Assembly: GCF_910589235.1 (NCBI RefSeq)
Contig: NC_060967.1
Location: 4,317,938 to 4,381,937, forward strand
DNA from: Vespa crabro
Taxonomy: Eukaryota; Arthropoda; Insecta; Hymenoptera; Vespidae
DNA: 64,000 nt
Reading direction: 5' to 3'
The notes beneath the pieces are model-generated. The model was given only the letters and a program-made list of their open reading frames with translations. It was not told the DNA's origin and did no database searches. The stretch's first letter is position 1. Each line of letters starts with the position of its first letter. Made by a program: the position numbers and the translations under genes. Shown piece by piece: positions 12,001 to 26,623 of the stretch.

Positions 12001-12806
12001 GATACGACTATTTGTGCGAAAAATAGTATATAAGATATGGAACAATGTTCAAACGTCGTATCCAAGGTAAAATAGATGTTTGGTCTCCTGAAAGACTATG
12101 TCCGAATCGTTTGGTAACATTTTTCAAACTGTAGAAGGAATTATTTCAATGTTTTCACGATTTTATCTCCGCATATAGAGAAATTCGCATGTGTCGATCA
12201 GGTTTTTCGATAAATTTCATGTTAATACTCGTATTTTCTAATAGTCACAGTTATATTATTGTTATATTCTTTATTCTGCGTCGACAGAATATGAAATAAT
12301 TGAAATTGAATGAGATTTCAACCTTTCGCTTTTCGACGATACGACTATTTGTGCGAAAAATAGTATATAAGATATGGAACAATGTTCAAACGTCGTATCC
12401 AAGGTAAAATAGATGTTTGGTCTCCTGAAAGACTATGTCCGAATCGATTGGTAACATTTTTCAAACTGTAGAAGGAATTATTTCAATGCTTACACGATTT
12501 TATCTCCGCATATAGCGAAATTCGCATGTGTCGATCAGGTTTTTCGATAAATTTCATGTTAATACTCGTATTTTCTAATAGTCACAGTTATATTATTGTT
12601 ATATTCTTTATTCTGCGTCGACAGAATATGAAATAATTGAAATTGAATGAGATTTCAACCTTTCGTTTTTCGACGATACGACTATTTGTGCGAAAAATAG
12701 TATATAAGATATGGAACAATGTTCAAACGTCGTGTTCAAGGTAAAATAGATGTTTGGTCTCCTGAAAGACCATGTCCGAATCGATTGGTAACATTTTTCA
12801 AACTGT

Positions 12807-13143
12807 AGAAGGAATTATTTCAATGTTATCTGGAATTTAAACCCGCATAAAGATAAATTCGCTTGTGTCGATCAGGTTTTTCGATAAATTTCATGTTAAT
12901 ACTCGTATTTTCTCATAGTCACAGTTATATCTTTGTTATATTCTTTATTCTGCTTCGACAGAATATGAAATAATTGAAATTGAATGAGATTTCAACCTTT
13001 CGCTTTTCGACGATACGACTATTTGTGCGAAAAATAGTATATAAGATATGGAACAATGTTCAAACGTCGTATCCAAGGTAAAATAGATGTTTGGTCTCCT
13101 GAAAGACTATGTCCGAATCGATTGGTAACATTTTTCAAACTGT
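12807..13143 (+). repeat. Mosaic unit with later B-to-A switch
   Basis: B markers continue through CTGCTTCGACAG (about 12957) and A-type CCTTTCGCTTTTCG follows (about 12996), so the switch lies between them. Units 16177-16513 and 16851-17187 show the same switch interval. They may be copies of one recombinant or repeated events. Confidence 0.7.
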
Positions 13144-16100
13144 AGAAGGAATTATTTCAATGTTTTCACGATTTTATCTCCGCATATAGAGAAATTCGCA
13201 TGTGTCGATCAGGTTTTTCGATAAATTTCATGTTAATACTCGTATTTACTCATAGTCACAGTTATATTATTGTTATATTCTTTATTCTGCGTCGACAGAA
13301 TATAAAATAATTGAAATTGAATGAGATTTCAACCTTTCGTTTTTCGACGATACGACTATTTGTGCGAAAAATAGTATATAAGATATGGAACAATGTTCAA
13401 ACGTCGTATCCAAGGTAAAATAGATGTTTGGTCTCCTGAAAGACAATGTCCGAATCGATTGGTAACATTTTTCAAACTGTAGAAGGAATTATTTCAATGT
13501 TATCAGGATTTTAAACCCGCATAAAGCGAAATTCGCTTGTGTCGATCAGGTTTTTCGATAAATTTCATGTTAATACTCGTATTTTCTCATAGTCACAGTT
13601 ATATTTTTGTTATATTCTTTATTCTGCTTCGACAGAATATGAAATAATTGAAATTGAATGAGATTTCAACCTTTCGTTTTTCGACGATACGACTATTTGT
13701 GCGAAAAATAGTATATAAGATATGGAACAATGTTCAAACGTCGTATCCAAGGTAAAATAGATGTTTGGTCTCCTGAAAGACCATGTCCGAATCGATTGGT
13801 AACATTTTTCAAACTGTAGAAGGAATTATTTCAATGTTATCTGGAATTTAAACCCGCATATAGATAAATTCGCTTGTGTCGATCAGGTTTTTCGATAAAT
13901 TTCAAGTTAATACTCGTATTTTCTCATAGTCACAGTTATATTTTTGTTATATTCTTTATTCTGCTTCGACAGAATATGAAATAATTGAAATTGAATGAGA
14001 TTTCAACCTATCGTTTTTCGACGATACGACTATTTGTGCGAAAAATAGTATATAAGATATGGAACAATGTTCAAACGTCGTATCCAAGGTAAAATAGATG
14101 TTTGGTCTCCTGAAAGACTATGTCCGAATCGTTTGGTAACATTTTTCAAACTGTAGAAGGAATTATTTCAATGTTTTCACGATTTTATCTCCGCATATAG
14201 AGAAATTCGCATGTGTCGATCAGGTTTTTCGATAAATTTCATGTTAATACTCGTATTTACTCATAGTCACAGTTATATTATTGTTATATTCTTTATTCTG
14301 CGTCGACAGAATATGAAATAATTGAAATTGAATGAGATTTCAACCTTTCGCTTTTCGACGATACGACTATTTGTGCGAAAAATAGTATATAAGATATGGA
14401 ACAATGTTCAAACGTCGTATCCAAGGTAAAATAGATGTTTGGTCTCCTGAAAGACTATGTCCGAATCGTTTGGTAACATTTTTCAAACTGTAGAAGGAAT
14501 TATTTCAATGTTTTCACGATTTTATCTCCGCATATAGAGAAATTCGCATGTGTCGATCAGGTTTTTCGATAAATTTCATGTTAATACTCGTATTTACTCA
14601 TAGTCACAGTTATATTATTGTTATATTCTTTATTCTGCGTCGACAGAATATGAAATAATTGAAATTGAATGAGATTTCAACCTTTCGCTTTTCGACGATA
14701 CGACTATTTGTGCGAAAAATAGTATATAAGATATGGAACAATGTTCAAACGTCGTATCCAAGGTAAAATAGATGTTTGGTCTCCTGAAAGACTATGTCCG
14801 AATCGTTTGGTAACATTTTTCAAACTGTAGAAGGAATTATTTCAATGTTTTCACGATTTTATCTCCGCATATAGCGAAATTCGCATGTGTCGATCAGGTT
14901 TTTCGATAAATTTCATGTTAATACTCGTATTTACTCATAGTCACAGTTATATTATTGTTATATTCTTTATTCTGCGTCGACAGAATATGAAATAATTGAA
15001 ATTGAATGAGATTTCAACCTTTCGCTTTTCGACGATACGACTATTTGTGCGAAAAATAGTATATAAGATATGGAACAATGTTCAAACGTCGTATCCAAGG
15101 TAAAATAGATGTTTGGTCTCCTGAAAGACTATGTCCGAATCGTTTGGTAACATTTTTCAAACTGTAGAAGGAATTATTTCAATGTTTTCACGATTTTATC
15201 TCCGCATATAGCGAAATTCGCATGTGTCGATCAGGTTTTTCGATAAATTTCATGTTAATACTCGTATTTACTCATAGTCACAGTTATATTATTGTTATAT
15301 TCTTTATTCTGCGTCGACAGAATATGAAATAATTGAAATTGAATGAGATTTCAACCTTTCGCTTTTCGACGATACGACTATTTGTGCGAAAAATAGTATA
15401 TAAGATATGGAACAATGTTCAAACGTCGTATCCAAGGTAAAATAGATGTTTGGTCTCCTGAAAGACTATGTCCGAATCGTTTGGTAACATTTTTCAAACT
15501 GTAGAAGGAATTATTTCAATGTTTTCACGATTTTATCTCCGCATATAGAGAAATTCGCATGTGTCGATCAGGTTTTTCGATAAATTTCATGTTAATACTC
15601 GTATTTACTCATAGTCACAGTTATATTATTGTTATATTCTTTATTCTGCGTCGACAGAATATGAAATAATTGAAATTGAATGAGATTTCAACCTTTCGCT
15701 TTTCGACGATACGACTATTTGTGCGAAAAATAGTATATAAGATATGGAACAATGTTCAAACGTCGTATCCAAGGTAAAATAGATGTTTGGTCTCCTGAAA
15801 GACTATGTCCGAATCGTTTGGTAACATTTTTCAAACTGTAGAAGGAATTATTTCAATGTTTTCACGATTTTATCTCCGCAGATAGCGAAATTCGCATGTG
15901 TCGATCAGGTTTTTCGATAAATTTCATGTTAATACTCGTATTTTCTAATAGTCACAGTTATATTATTGTTATATTCTTTATTCTGCGTCGACAGAATATG
16001 AAATAATTGAAATTGAATGAGATTTCAACCTTTCGTTTTTCGACGATACGACTATTTGTGCGAAAAATAGTATATAAGATATGGAACAATGTTCAAACGT

Positions 16101-19100
16101 CGTATCCAAGGTAAAATAGATGTTTGGTCTCCTGAAAGACAATGTCCGAATCGATTGGTAACATTTTTCAAACTGTAGAAGGAATTATTTCAATGTTATC
16201 AGGATTTTAAACCCGCATAAAGATAAATTCGCTTGTGTCGATCAGGTTTTTCGATAAATTTCATGTTAATACTCGTATTTTCTCATAGTCACAGTTATAT
16301 TTTTGTTATATTCTTTATTCTGCTTCGACAGAATATGAAATAATTGAAATTGAATGAGATTTCAACCTTTCGCTTTTCGACGATACGACTATTTGTGCGA
16401 AAAATAGTATATAAGATATGGAACAATGTTCAAACGTCGTATCCAAGGTAAAATAGATGTTTGGTCTCCTGAAAGACTATGTCCGAATCGTTTGGTAACA
16501 TTTTTCAAACTGTAGAAGGAATTATTTCAATGTTTTCACGATTTTATCTCCGCATATAGCGAAATTCGCATGTGTCGATCATGTTTTTCGATAAATTTCA
16601 TGTTAATACTCGTATTTTCTAATAGTCACAGTTATATTATTGTTATATTCTTTATTCTGCGTCGACAGAATATAAAATAATTGAAATTGAATGAGATTTA
16701 AACCTTTCGTTTTTCGACGATACGACTATTTGTGCGAAAAATCGTATATAAGATATGGAACAATGTTCAAACGTCGTGTTCAAGGTAAAATAGATGTTTG
16801 GTCTCCTGAAAGACCATGTCCGAATCGATTGGTAACATTTTTCAAACTGTAGAAGGAATTATTTCAATGTTATCTGGAATTTAAACCCGCATAAAGCGAA
16901 ATTCGCTTGTGTCGATCAGGTTTTTCGATAAATTTCATGTTAATACTCGTATTTTCTCATAGTCACAGTTATATCTTTGTTATATTCTTTATTCTGCTTC
17001 GACAGAATATGAAATAATTGAAATTGAATGAGATTTCAACCTTTCGCTTTTCGACGATACGACTATTTGTGCGAAAAATAGTATATAAGATATGGAACAA
17101 TGTTCAAACGTCGTATCCAAGGTAAAATAGATGTTTGGTCTCCTGAAAGACCATGTCCGAATCGATTGGTAACATTTTTCAAACTGTAGAAGGAATTATT
17201 TCAATGTTATCTGGAATTTAAACACGCATAAAGATAAATTCGCTTGTGTCGATCAGGTTTTTCGATAAATTTCATGTTAATACTCGTATTTTCTCATAGT
17301 CACAGTTATATTTTTGTTATATTCTTTATTCTGCTTCGACAGAATATGAAATAATTGAAATTGAATGAGATTTCAACCTATCGTTTTTCGACGATACGAC
17401 TATTTGTGCGAAAAATAGTATATAAGATATGGAACAATGTTCAAACGTCGTATCCAAGGTAAAATAGATGTTTGGTCTCCTGAAAGACTATGTCCGAATC
17501 GTTTGGTAACATTTTTCAAACTGTAGAAGGAATTATTTCAATGTTTTCACGATTTTATCTCCGCATATAGCGAAATTCGCATGTGTCGATCAGGTTTTTC
17601 GATAAATTTCATGTTAATACTCGTATTTTCTCATAGTCACAGTTATATTATTGTTATATTCTTTATTCTGCGTCGACAGAATATGAAATAATTGAAATTG
17701 AATGAGATTTCAACCTTTCGCTTTTCGACGATACGACTATTTGTGCGAAAAATAGTATATAAGATATGGAACAATGTTCAAACGTCGTATCCAAGGTAAA
17801 ATAGATGTTTGGTCTCCTGAAAGACTATGTCCGAATCGTTTGGTAACATTTTTCAAACTGTAGAAGGAATTATTTCAATGTTTTCACGATTTTATCTCCG
17901 CATATAGAGAAATTCGCATGTGTCGATCAGGTTTTTCGATAAATTTCATGTTAATACTCGTATTTACTCATAGTCACAGTTATATTATTGTTATATTCTT
18001 TATTCTGCGTCGACAGAATATGAAATAATTGAAATTGAATGAGATTTCAACCTTTCGCTTTTCGACGATACGACTATTTGTGCGAAAAATAGTATATAAG
18101 ATATGGAACAATGTTCAAACGTCGTATCCAAGGTAAAATAGATGTTTGGTCTCCTGAAAGACTATGTCCGAATCGTTTGGTAACATTTTTCAAACTGTAG
18201 AAGGAATTATTTCAATGTTTTCACGATTTTATCTCCGCATATAGAGAAATTCGCATGTGTCGATCAGGTTTTTCGATAAATTTCATGTTAATACTCGTAT
18301 TTACTCATAGTCACAGTTATATTATTGTTATATTCTTTATTCTGCGTCGACAGAATATGAAATAATTGAAATTGAATGAGATTTCAACCTTTCGCTTTTC
18401 GACGATACGACTATTTGTGCGAAAAATAGTATATAAGATATGGAACAATGTTCAAACGTCGTATCCAAGGTAAAATAGATGTTTGGTCTCCTGAAAGACT
18501 ATGTCCGAATCGTTTGGTAACATTTTTCAAACTGTAGAAGGAATTATTTCAATGTTTTCACGATTTTATCTCCGCATATAGAGAAATTCGCATGTGTCGA
18601 TCAGGTTTTTCGATAAATTTCATGTTAATACTCGTATTTTCTAATAGTCACAGTTATATTATTGTTATATTCTTTATTCTGCGTCGACAGAATATAACAT
18701 AATTGAAATTGAATGAGATTTCAACCTTTCGTTTTTCGACGATACGACTATTTGTGCGAAAAATAGTATATAAGATATGGAACAATGTTCAAACGTCGTA
18801 TCCAAGGTAAAATAGATGTTTGGTCTCCTGAAAGACAATGTCCGAATCGATTGGTAACATTTTTCAAACTGTAGAAGGAATTATTTCAATGTTATCTGGA
18901 ATTTAAAACCGCATAAAGCGAAATTCGCTTGTGTCGATCAGGTTTTTCGATAAATTTCATGTTAATACTCGTATTTTCTCATAGTCACAGTTATATCTTT
19001 GTTATATTCTTTATTCTGCTTCGACAGAATATGAAATAATTGAAATTGAATGAGATTTCAACCTATCGTTTTTCGACGATACGACTATTTGTGCGAAAAA

Positions 19101-20806
19101 TAGTATATAAGATATGGAACAATGTTCAAACGTCGTATCCAAGGTAAAATAGATGTTTGGTCTCCTGAAAGACTATGTCCGAATCGTTTGGTAACATTTT
19201 TCAAACTGTAGAAGGAATTATTTCAATGTTTTCACGATTTTATCTCCGCATATAGAGAAATTCGCATGTGTCGATCAGGTTTTTCGATAAATTTCATGTT
19301 AATACTCGTATTTACTCATAGTCACAGTTATATTATTGTTATATTCTTTATTCTGCGTCGACAGAATATGAAATAATTGAAATTGAATGAGATTTCAACC
19401 TTTCGTTTTTCGACGATACGACTATTTGTGCGAAAAATAGTATATAAGATATGGAACAATGTTCAAACGTCGTATCCAAGGTAAAATAGATGTTTGGTCT
19501 CCTGAAAGACTATGTCCGAATCGTTTGGTAACATTTTTCAAACTGTAGAAGGAATTATTTCAATGTTTTCACGATTTTATCTCCGCATAAAGCAAAATTC
19601 GCATGTGTCGATCAGGTTTTTCGATAAATTTCATGTTAATACTCGTATTTACTCATAGTCACAGTTATATTATTGTTATATTCTTTATTCTGCGTCGACA
19701 GAATATGAAATAATTGAAATTGAATGAGATTTCAACCTTTCGCTTTTCGACGATACGACTATTTGTGCGAAAAATAGTATATAAGATATGGAACAATGTT
19801 CAAACGTCGTATCCAAGGTAAAATAGATGTTTGGTCTCCTGAAAGACTATGTCCGAATCGTTTGGTAACATTTTTCAAACTGTAGAAGGAATTATTTCAA
19901 TGTTTTCACGATTTTATCTCCGCATATAGAGAAATTCGCATGTGTCGATCAGGTTTTTCGATAAATTTCATGTTAATACTCGTATTTACTCATAGTCACA
20001 GTTATATTATTGTTATATTCTTTATTCTGCGTCGACAGAATATGAAATAATTGAAATTGAATGAGATTTCAACCTTTCGCTTTTCGACGATACGACTATT
20101 TGTGCGAAAAATAGTATATAAGATATGGAACAATGTTCAAACGTCGTATCCAAGGTAAAATAGATGTTTGGTCTCCTGAAAGACCATGTCCGAATCGATT
20201 GGTAACATTTTTCAAACTGTAGAAGGAATTATTTCAATGTTATCTGGAATTTAAACCCGCATAAAGCGAAATTCGCTTGTGTCGATCAGGTTTTTCGATA
20301 AATTTCATGTTAATACTCGTATTTTCTCATAGTCACAGTTATATCTTTGTTATATTCTTTATTCTGCTTCGACAGAATATGAAATAATTGAAATTGAATG
20401 AGATTTCAACCTATCGTTTTTCGACGATACGACTATTTGTGCGAAAAATAGTATATAAGATATGGAACAATGTTCAAACGTCGTATCCAAGGTAAAATAG
20501 ATGTTTGGTCTCCTGAAAGACTATGTCCGAATCGTTTGGTAACATTTTTCAAACTGTAGAAGGAATTATTTCAATGTTTTCACGATTTTATCTCCGCATA
20601 TAGCGAAATTCGCATGTGTCGATCATGTTTTTCGATAAATTTCATGTTAATACTCGTATTTACTCATAGTCACAGTTATATTATTGTTATATTCTTTATT
20701 CTGCGTCGACAGAATATGAAATAATTGAAATTGAATGAGATTTCAACCTTTCGCTTTTCGACGATACGACTATTTGTGCGAAAAATAGTATATAAGATAT
20801 GGAACA

Positions 20807-21061
20807 ATGTTCAAACGTCGTATCCAAGGTAAAATAGATGTTTGGTCTCCTGAAAGACTATGTCCGAATCGTTTGGTAACATTTTTCAAACTGTGGAAGG
20901 AATTATTTCAATGTTTTCACGATTTTATCTCCGCATATAGCGAAATTCGCATGTGTCGATCAGGTTTTTCGATAAATTTCATGTTAATACTCGTATTTAC
21001 TCATAGTCACAGTTATATTATTGTTATATTCTTTATTCTGCGTCGACAGAATATGAAATAA
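20807..21061 (+). other. Chance 84-codon open frame, not a gene
   Basis: One substitution (CTGTAG to CTGTGG at about 20895) removes a TAG and lets the frame starting at ATGTTCAAACG run 84 codons. The other units carry the stop in this frame. There is no conserved Kozak context, no homologue I recognise, and the 337-bp period moves the frame in the next unit. A similar opening (CTGCAG on the shown strand) explains the minus-strand frames at 60815-61072 and 63523-63777. Confidence 0.9.
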
Positions 21062-24000
21062 TTGAAATTGAATGAGATTTCAACCTTTCGCTTTTCGACG
21101 ATACGACTATTTGTGCGAAAAATAGTATATAAGATATGGAACAATGTTCAAACGTCGTATCCAAGGTAAAATAGATGTTTGGTCTCCTGAAAGACTATGT
21201 CCGAATCGTTTGGTAACATTTTTCAAACTGTAGAAGGAATTATTTCAATGTTTTCACGATTTTATCTCCGCATATAGAGAAATTCGCATGTGTCGATCAT
21301 GTTTTTCGATAAATTTCATGTTAATATTCGTATTTTCTAATAGTCACAGTTATATTATTGTTATATTCTTTATTCTGCGTCGATAGAATATAACATAATT
21401 GAAATTGAATGAGATTTCAACCTTTCGCTTTTCGACGATACGACTATTTGTGCGAAAAATAGTATATAAGATATGGAACAATGTTCAAACGTCGTATCCA
21501 AGGTAAAATAGATGTTTGGTCTCCTGAAAGACTATGTCCGAATCGTTTGGTAACATTTTTCAAACTGTAGAAGGAATTATTTCAATGTTTTCACGATTTT
21601 ATCTCCGCATATAGAGAAATTCGCATGTGTCGATCAGGTTTTTCGATAAATTTCATGTTAATACTCGTATTTTCTCATAGTCACAGTTATATTATTGTTA
21701 TATTCTTTATTCTGCGTCGACAGAATATGAAATAATTGAAATTGAATGAGATTTCAACCTTTCGCTTTTCGACGATACGACTATTTGTGCGAAAAATAGT
21801 ATATAAGATATGGAACAATGTTCAAACGTCGTATCCAAGGTAAAATAGATGTTTGGTCTCCTGAAAGACCATGTCCGAATCGATTGGTAACATTTTTCAA
21901 ACTGTAGAAGGAATTATTTCAATGTTATCTGGAATTTAAACCCGCATAAAGCGAAATTCGCTTGTGTCGATCAGGTTTTTCGATAAATTTCATGTTAATA
22001 CTCGTATTTTCTCATAGTCACAGTTATATTTTTGTTATATTCTTTATTCTGCTTCGACAGAATATGAAATAATTGAAATTGAATGAGATTTCAACCTTTC
22101 GTTTTTCGACGATACGACTATTTGTGCGAAAAATAGTATATAAGATATGGAACAATGTTCAAACGTCGTATCCAAGGTAAAATAGATGTTTGGTCTCCTG
22201 AAAGACTATGTCCGAATCGTTTGGTAACATTTTTCAAACTGTAGAAGGAATTATTTCAATGTTTTCACGATTTTATCTCCGCATATAGAGAAATTCGCAT
22301 GTGTCGATCAGGTTTTTCGATAAATTTCATGTTAATACTCGTATTTACTCATAGTCACAGTTATATTATTGTTATATTCTTTATTCTGCGTCGACAGAAT
22401 ATGAAATAATTGAAATTGAATGAGATTTCAACCTTTCGCTTTTCGACGATACGACTATTTGTGCGAAAAATAGTATATAAGATATGGAACAATGTTCAAA
22501 CGTCGTATCCAAGGTAAAATAGATGTTTGGTCTCCTGAAAGACCATGTCCGAATCGTTTGGTAACATTTTTCAAACTGTAGAAGGAATTATTTCAATGTT
22601 ATCAGGATTTTAAAACCGCATAAAGCGAAATTCGCTTGTGTCGATCAGGTTTTTCGATAAATTTCATGTTAATACTCGTATTTTCTCATAGTCACAGTTA
22701 TATATTTGTTATATTCTTTATTCTGCTTCGACAGAATATGAAATAATTGAAATTGAATGAGATTTCAACCTATCGTTTTTCGACGATACGACTATTTGTG
22801 CGAAAAATAGTATATAAGATATGGAACAATGTTCAAACGTCGTATCCAAGGTAAAATAGATGTTTGGTCTCCTGAAAGACTATGTCCGAATCGTTTGGTA
22901 ACATTTTTCAAACTGTAGAAGGAATTATTTCAATGTTTTCACGATTTTATCTCCGCATATAGCGAAATTCGCATGTGTCGATCAGGTTTTTCGATAAATT
23001 TCATGTTAATACTCGTATTTTCTCATAGTCACAGTTATATTATTGTTATATTCTTTATTCTGCGTCGACAGAATATGAAATAATTGAAATTGAATGAGAT
23101 TTCAACCTTTCGTTTTTCGACGATACGACTATTTGTGCGAAAAATAGTATATAAGATATGGAACAATGTTCAAACGTCGTGTTCAAGGTAAAATAGATGT
23201 TTGGTCTCCTGAAAGACCATGTCCGAATCGATTGGTAACATTTTTCAAACTGTAGAAGGAATTATTTCAATGTTATCAGGATTTTAAAACCGCATAAAGC
23301 GAAATTCGCTTGTGTCGATCAGGTTTTTCGATAAATTTCATGTTAATACTCGTATTTTCTCATAGTCACAGTTATATTTTTGTTATATTCTTTATTCTGC
23401 TTCGACAGAATATGAAATAATTGAAATTGAATGAGATTTCAACCTATCGTTTTTCGACGATACGACTATTTGTGCGAAAAATAGTATATAAGATATGGAA
23501 CAATGTTCAAACGTCGTATCCAAGGTAAAATAGATGTTTGGTCTCCTGAAAGACTATGTCCGAATCGTTTGGTAACATTTTTCAAACTGTAGAAGGAATT
23601 ATTTCAATGTTTTCACGATTTTATCTCCGCATATAGAGAAATTCGCATGTGTCGATCAGGTTTTTCGATAAATTTCATGTTAATACTCGTATTTACTCAT
23701 AGTCACAGTTATATTATTGTTATATTCTTTATTCTGCGTCGACAGAATATGAAATAATTGAAATTGAATGAGATTTCAACCTTTCGTTTTTCGACGATAC
23801 GACTATTTGTGCGAAAAATAGTATATAAGATATGGAACAATGTTCAAACGTCGTATCCAAGGTAAAATAGATGTTTGGTCTCCTGAAAGACTATGTCCGA
23901 ATCGTTTGGTAACATTTTTCAAACTGTAGAAGGAATTATTTCAATGTTTTCACGATTTTATCTCCGCATATAGAGAAATTCGCATGTGTCGATCAGGTTT

Positions 24001-26286
24001 TTCGATAAATTTCATGTTAATACTCGTATTTACTCATAGTCACAGTTATATTATTGTTATATTCTTTATTCTGCGTCGACAGAATATGAAATAATTGAAA
24101 TTGAATGAGATTTCAACCTTTCGCTTTTCGACGATACGACTATTTGTGCGAAAAATAGTATATAAGATATGGAACAATGTTCAAACGTCGTATCCAAGGT
24201 AAAATAGATGTTTGGTCTCCTGAAAGACTATGTCCGAATCGTTTGGTAACATTTTTCAAACTGTAGAAGGAATTATTTCAATGTTTTCACGATTTTATCT
24301 CCGCATATAGAGAAATTCGCATGTGTCGATCAGGTTTTTCGATAAATTTCATGTTAATACTCGTATTTACTCATAGTCACAGTTATATTATTGTTATATT
24401 CTTTATTCTGCGTCGACAGAATATGAAATAATTGAAATTGAATGAGATTTCAACCTTTCGCTTTTCGACGATACGACTATTTGTGCGAAAAATAGTATAT
24501 AAGATATGGAACAATGTTCAAACGTCGTATCCAAGGTAAAATAGATGTTTGGTCTCCTGAAAGACTATGTCCGAATCGTTTGGTAACATTTTTCAAACTG
24601 TAGAAGGAATTATTTCAATGTTTTCACGATTTTATCTCCGCATATAGAGAAATTCGCATGTGTCGATCAGGTTTTTCGATAAATTTCATGTTAATACTCG
24701 TATTTACTCATAGTCACAGTTATATTATTGTTATATTCTTTATTCTGCGTCGACAGAATATGAAATAATTGAAATTGAATGAGATTTCAACCTTTCGCTT
24801 TTCGACGATACGACTATTTGTGCGAAAAATAGTATATAAGATATGGAACAATGTTCAAACGTCGTATCCAAGGTAAAATAGATGTTTGGTCTCCTGAAAG
24901 ACTATGTCCGAATCGTTTGGTAACATTTTTCAAACTGTAGAAGGAATTATTTCAATGTTTTCACGATTTTATCTCCGCATATAGCGAAATTCGCATGTGT
25001 CGATCAGGTTTTTCGATAAATTTCATGTTAATACTCGTATTTTCTCATAGTCACAGTTATATTATTGTTATATTCTTTATTCTGCGTCGACAGAATATGA
25101 AATAATTGAAATTGAATGAGATTTCAACCTTTCGTTTTGCGACGATACGACTATTTGTGCGAAAAATAGTATATAAGATATGAAACAATGTTCAAACGTC
25201 GTATCCAAGGTAAAATAGATGTTTGGTCTCCTGAAAGACCATGTCCGAATCGATTGGTAACATTTTTCAAACTGTAGAAGGAATTATTTCAATGTTATCA
25301 GGATTTTAAAACCGCATAAAGCGAAATTCGCTTGTGTCGATCAGGTTTTTCGATAAATTTCATGTTAATACTCGTATTTTCTCATAGTCACAGTTATATC
25401 TTTGTTATATTCTTTATTCTGCTTCGACAGAATATGAAATAATTGAAATTGAATGAGATTTCAACCTATCGTTTTTCGACGATACGACTATTTGTGCGAA
25501 AAATAGTATATAAGATATGGAACAATGTTCAAACGTCGTATCCAAGGTAAAATAGATGTTTGGTCTCCTGAAAGACTATGTCCGAATCGTTTGGTAACAT
25601 TTTTCAAACTGTAGAAGGAATTATTTCAATGTTTTCACGATTTTATCTCCGCATATAGCGAAATTCGCATGTGTCGATCAGGTTTTTCGATAAATTTCAT
25701 GTTAATACTCGTATTTACTCATAGTCACAGTTATATTATTGTTATATTCTTTATTCTGCGTCGACAGAATATGAAATAATTGAAATTGAATGAGATTTCA
25801 ACCTTTCGCTTTTCGACGATACGACTATTTGTGCGAAAAATAGTATATAAGATATGGAACAATGTTCAAACGTCGTATCCAAGGTAAAATAGATGTTTGG
25901 TCTCCTGAAAGACTATGTCCGAATCGTTTGGTAACATTTTTCAAACTGTAGAAGGAATTATTTCAATGTTTTCACGATTTTATCTCCGCATATAGCGAAA
26001 TTCGCATGTGTCGATCAGGTTTTTCGATAAATTTCATGTTAATACTCGTATTTACTCATAGTCACAGTTATATTATTGTTATATTCTTTATTCTGCGTCG
26101 ACAGAATATGAAATAATTGAAATTGAATGAGATTTCAACCTTTCGCTTTTCGACGATACGACTATTTGTGCGAAAAATAGTATATAAGATATGGAACAAT
26201 GTTCAAACGTCGTATCCAAGGTAAAATAGATGTTTGGTCTCCTGAAAGACTATGTCCGAATCGATTGGTAACATTTTTCAAACTGT

Positions 26287-26623
26287 AGAAGGAATTATTT
26301 CAATGTTTTCACGATTTTATCACCGGATATAGCGAAATTCGCATGTGTCGATCAGGTTTTTCGATAAATTTCATGTTAATACTCGTATTTTCTAATAGTC
26401 ACAGTTATATTATTGTTATATTCTTTATTCTGCGTCGACAGAATATGAAATAATTGAAATTGAATGAGATTTCAACCTTTCGCTTTTCGACGATACGACT
26501 ATTTGTGCGAAAAATAGTATATAAGATATGGAACAATGTTCAAACGTCGTATCCAAGGTAAAATAGATGTTTGGTCTCCTGAAAGACTATGTCCGAATCG
26601 TTTGGTAACATTTTTCAAACTGT
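26287..26623 (+). repeat. Unit with rare CACCGGATAT variant
   Basis: At 26321-26330 the unit reads CACCGGATAT where the consensus is CTCCGCATAT. The same double change, preceded by the same CGATTGGTAAC unit end, appears once in reverse complement at 48576-48585. Confidence 0.8.

Noticed and set aside
20807..21061. 84-aa open frame as a protein-coding gene
   Set aside because: It exists only because one TAG became TGG in one of ~188 near-identical units, has no recognisable domain, and the 337-bp period breaks the frame.
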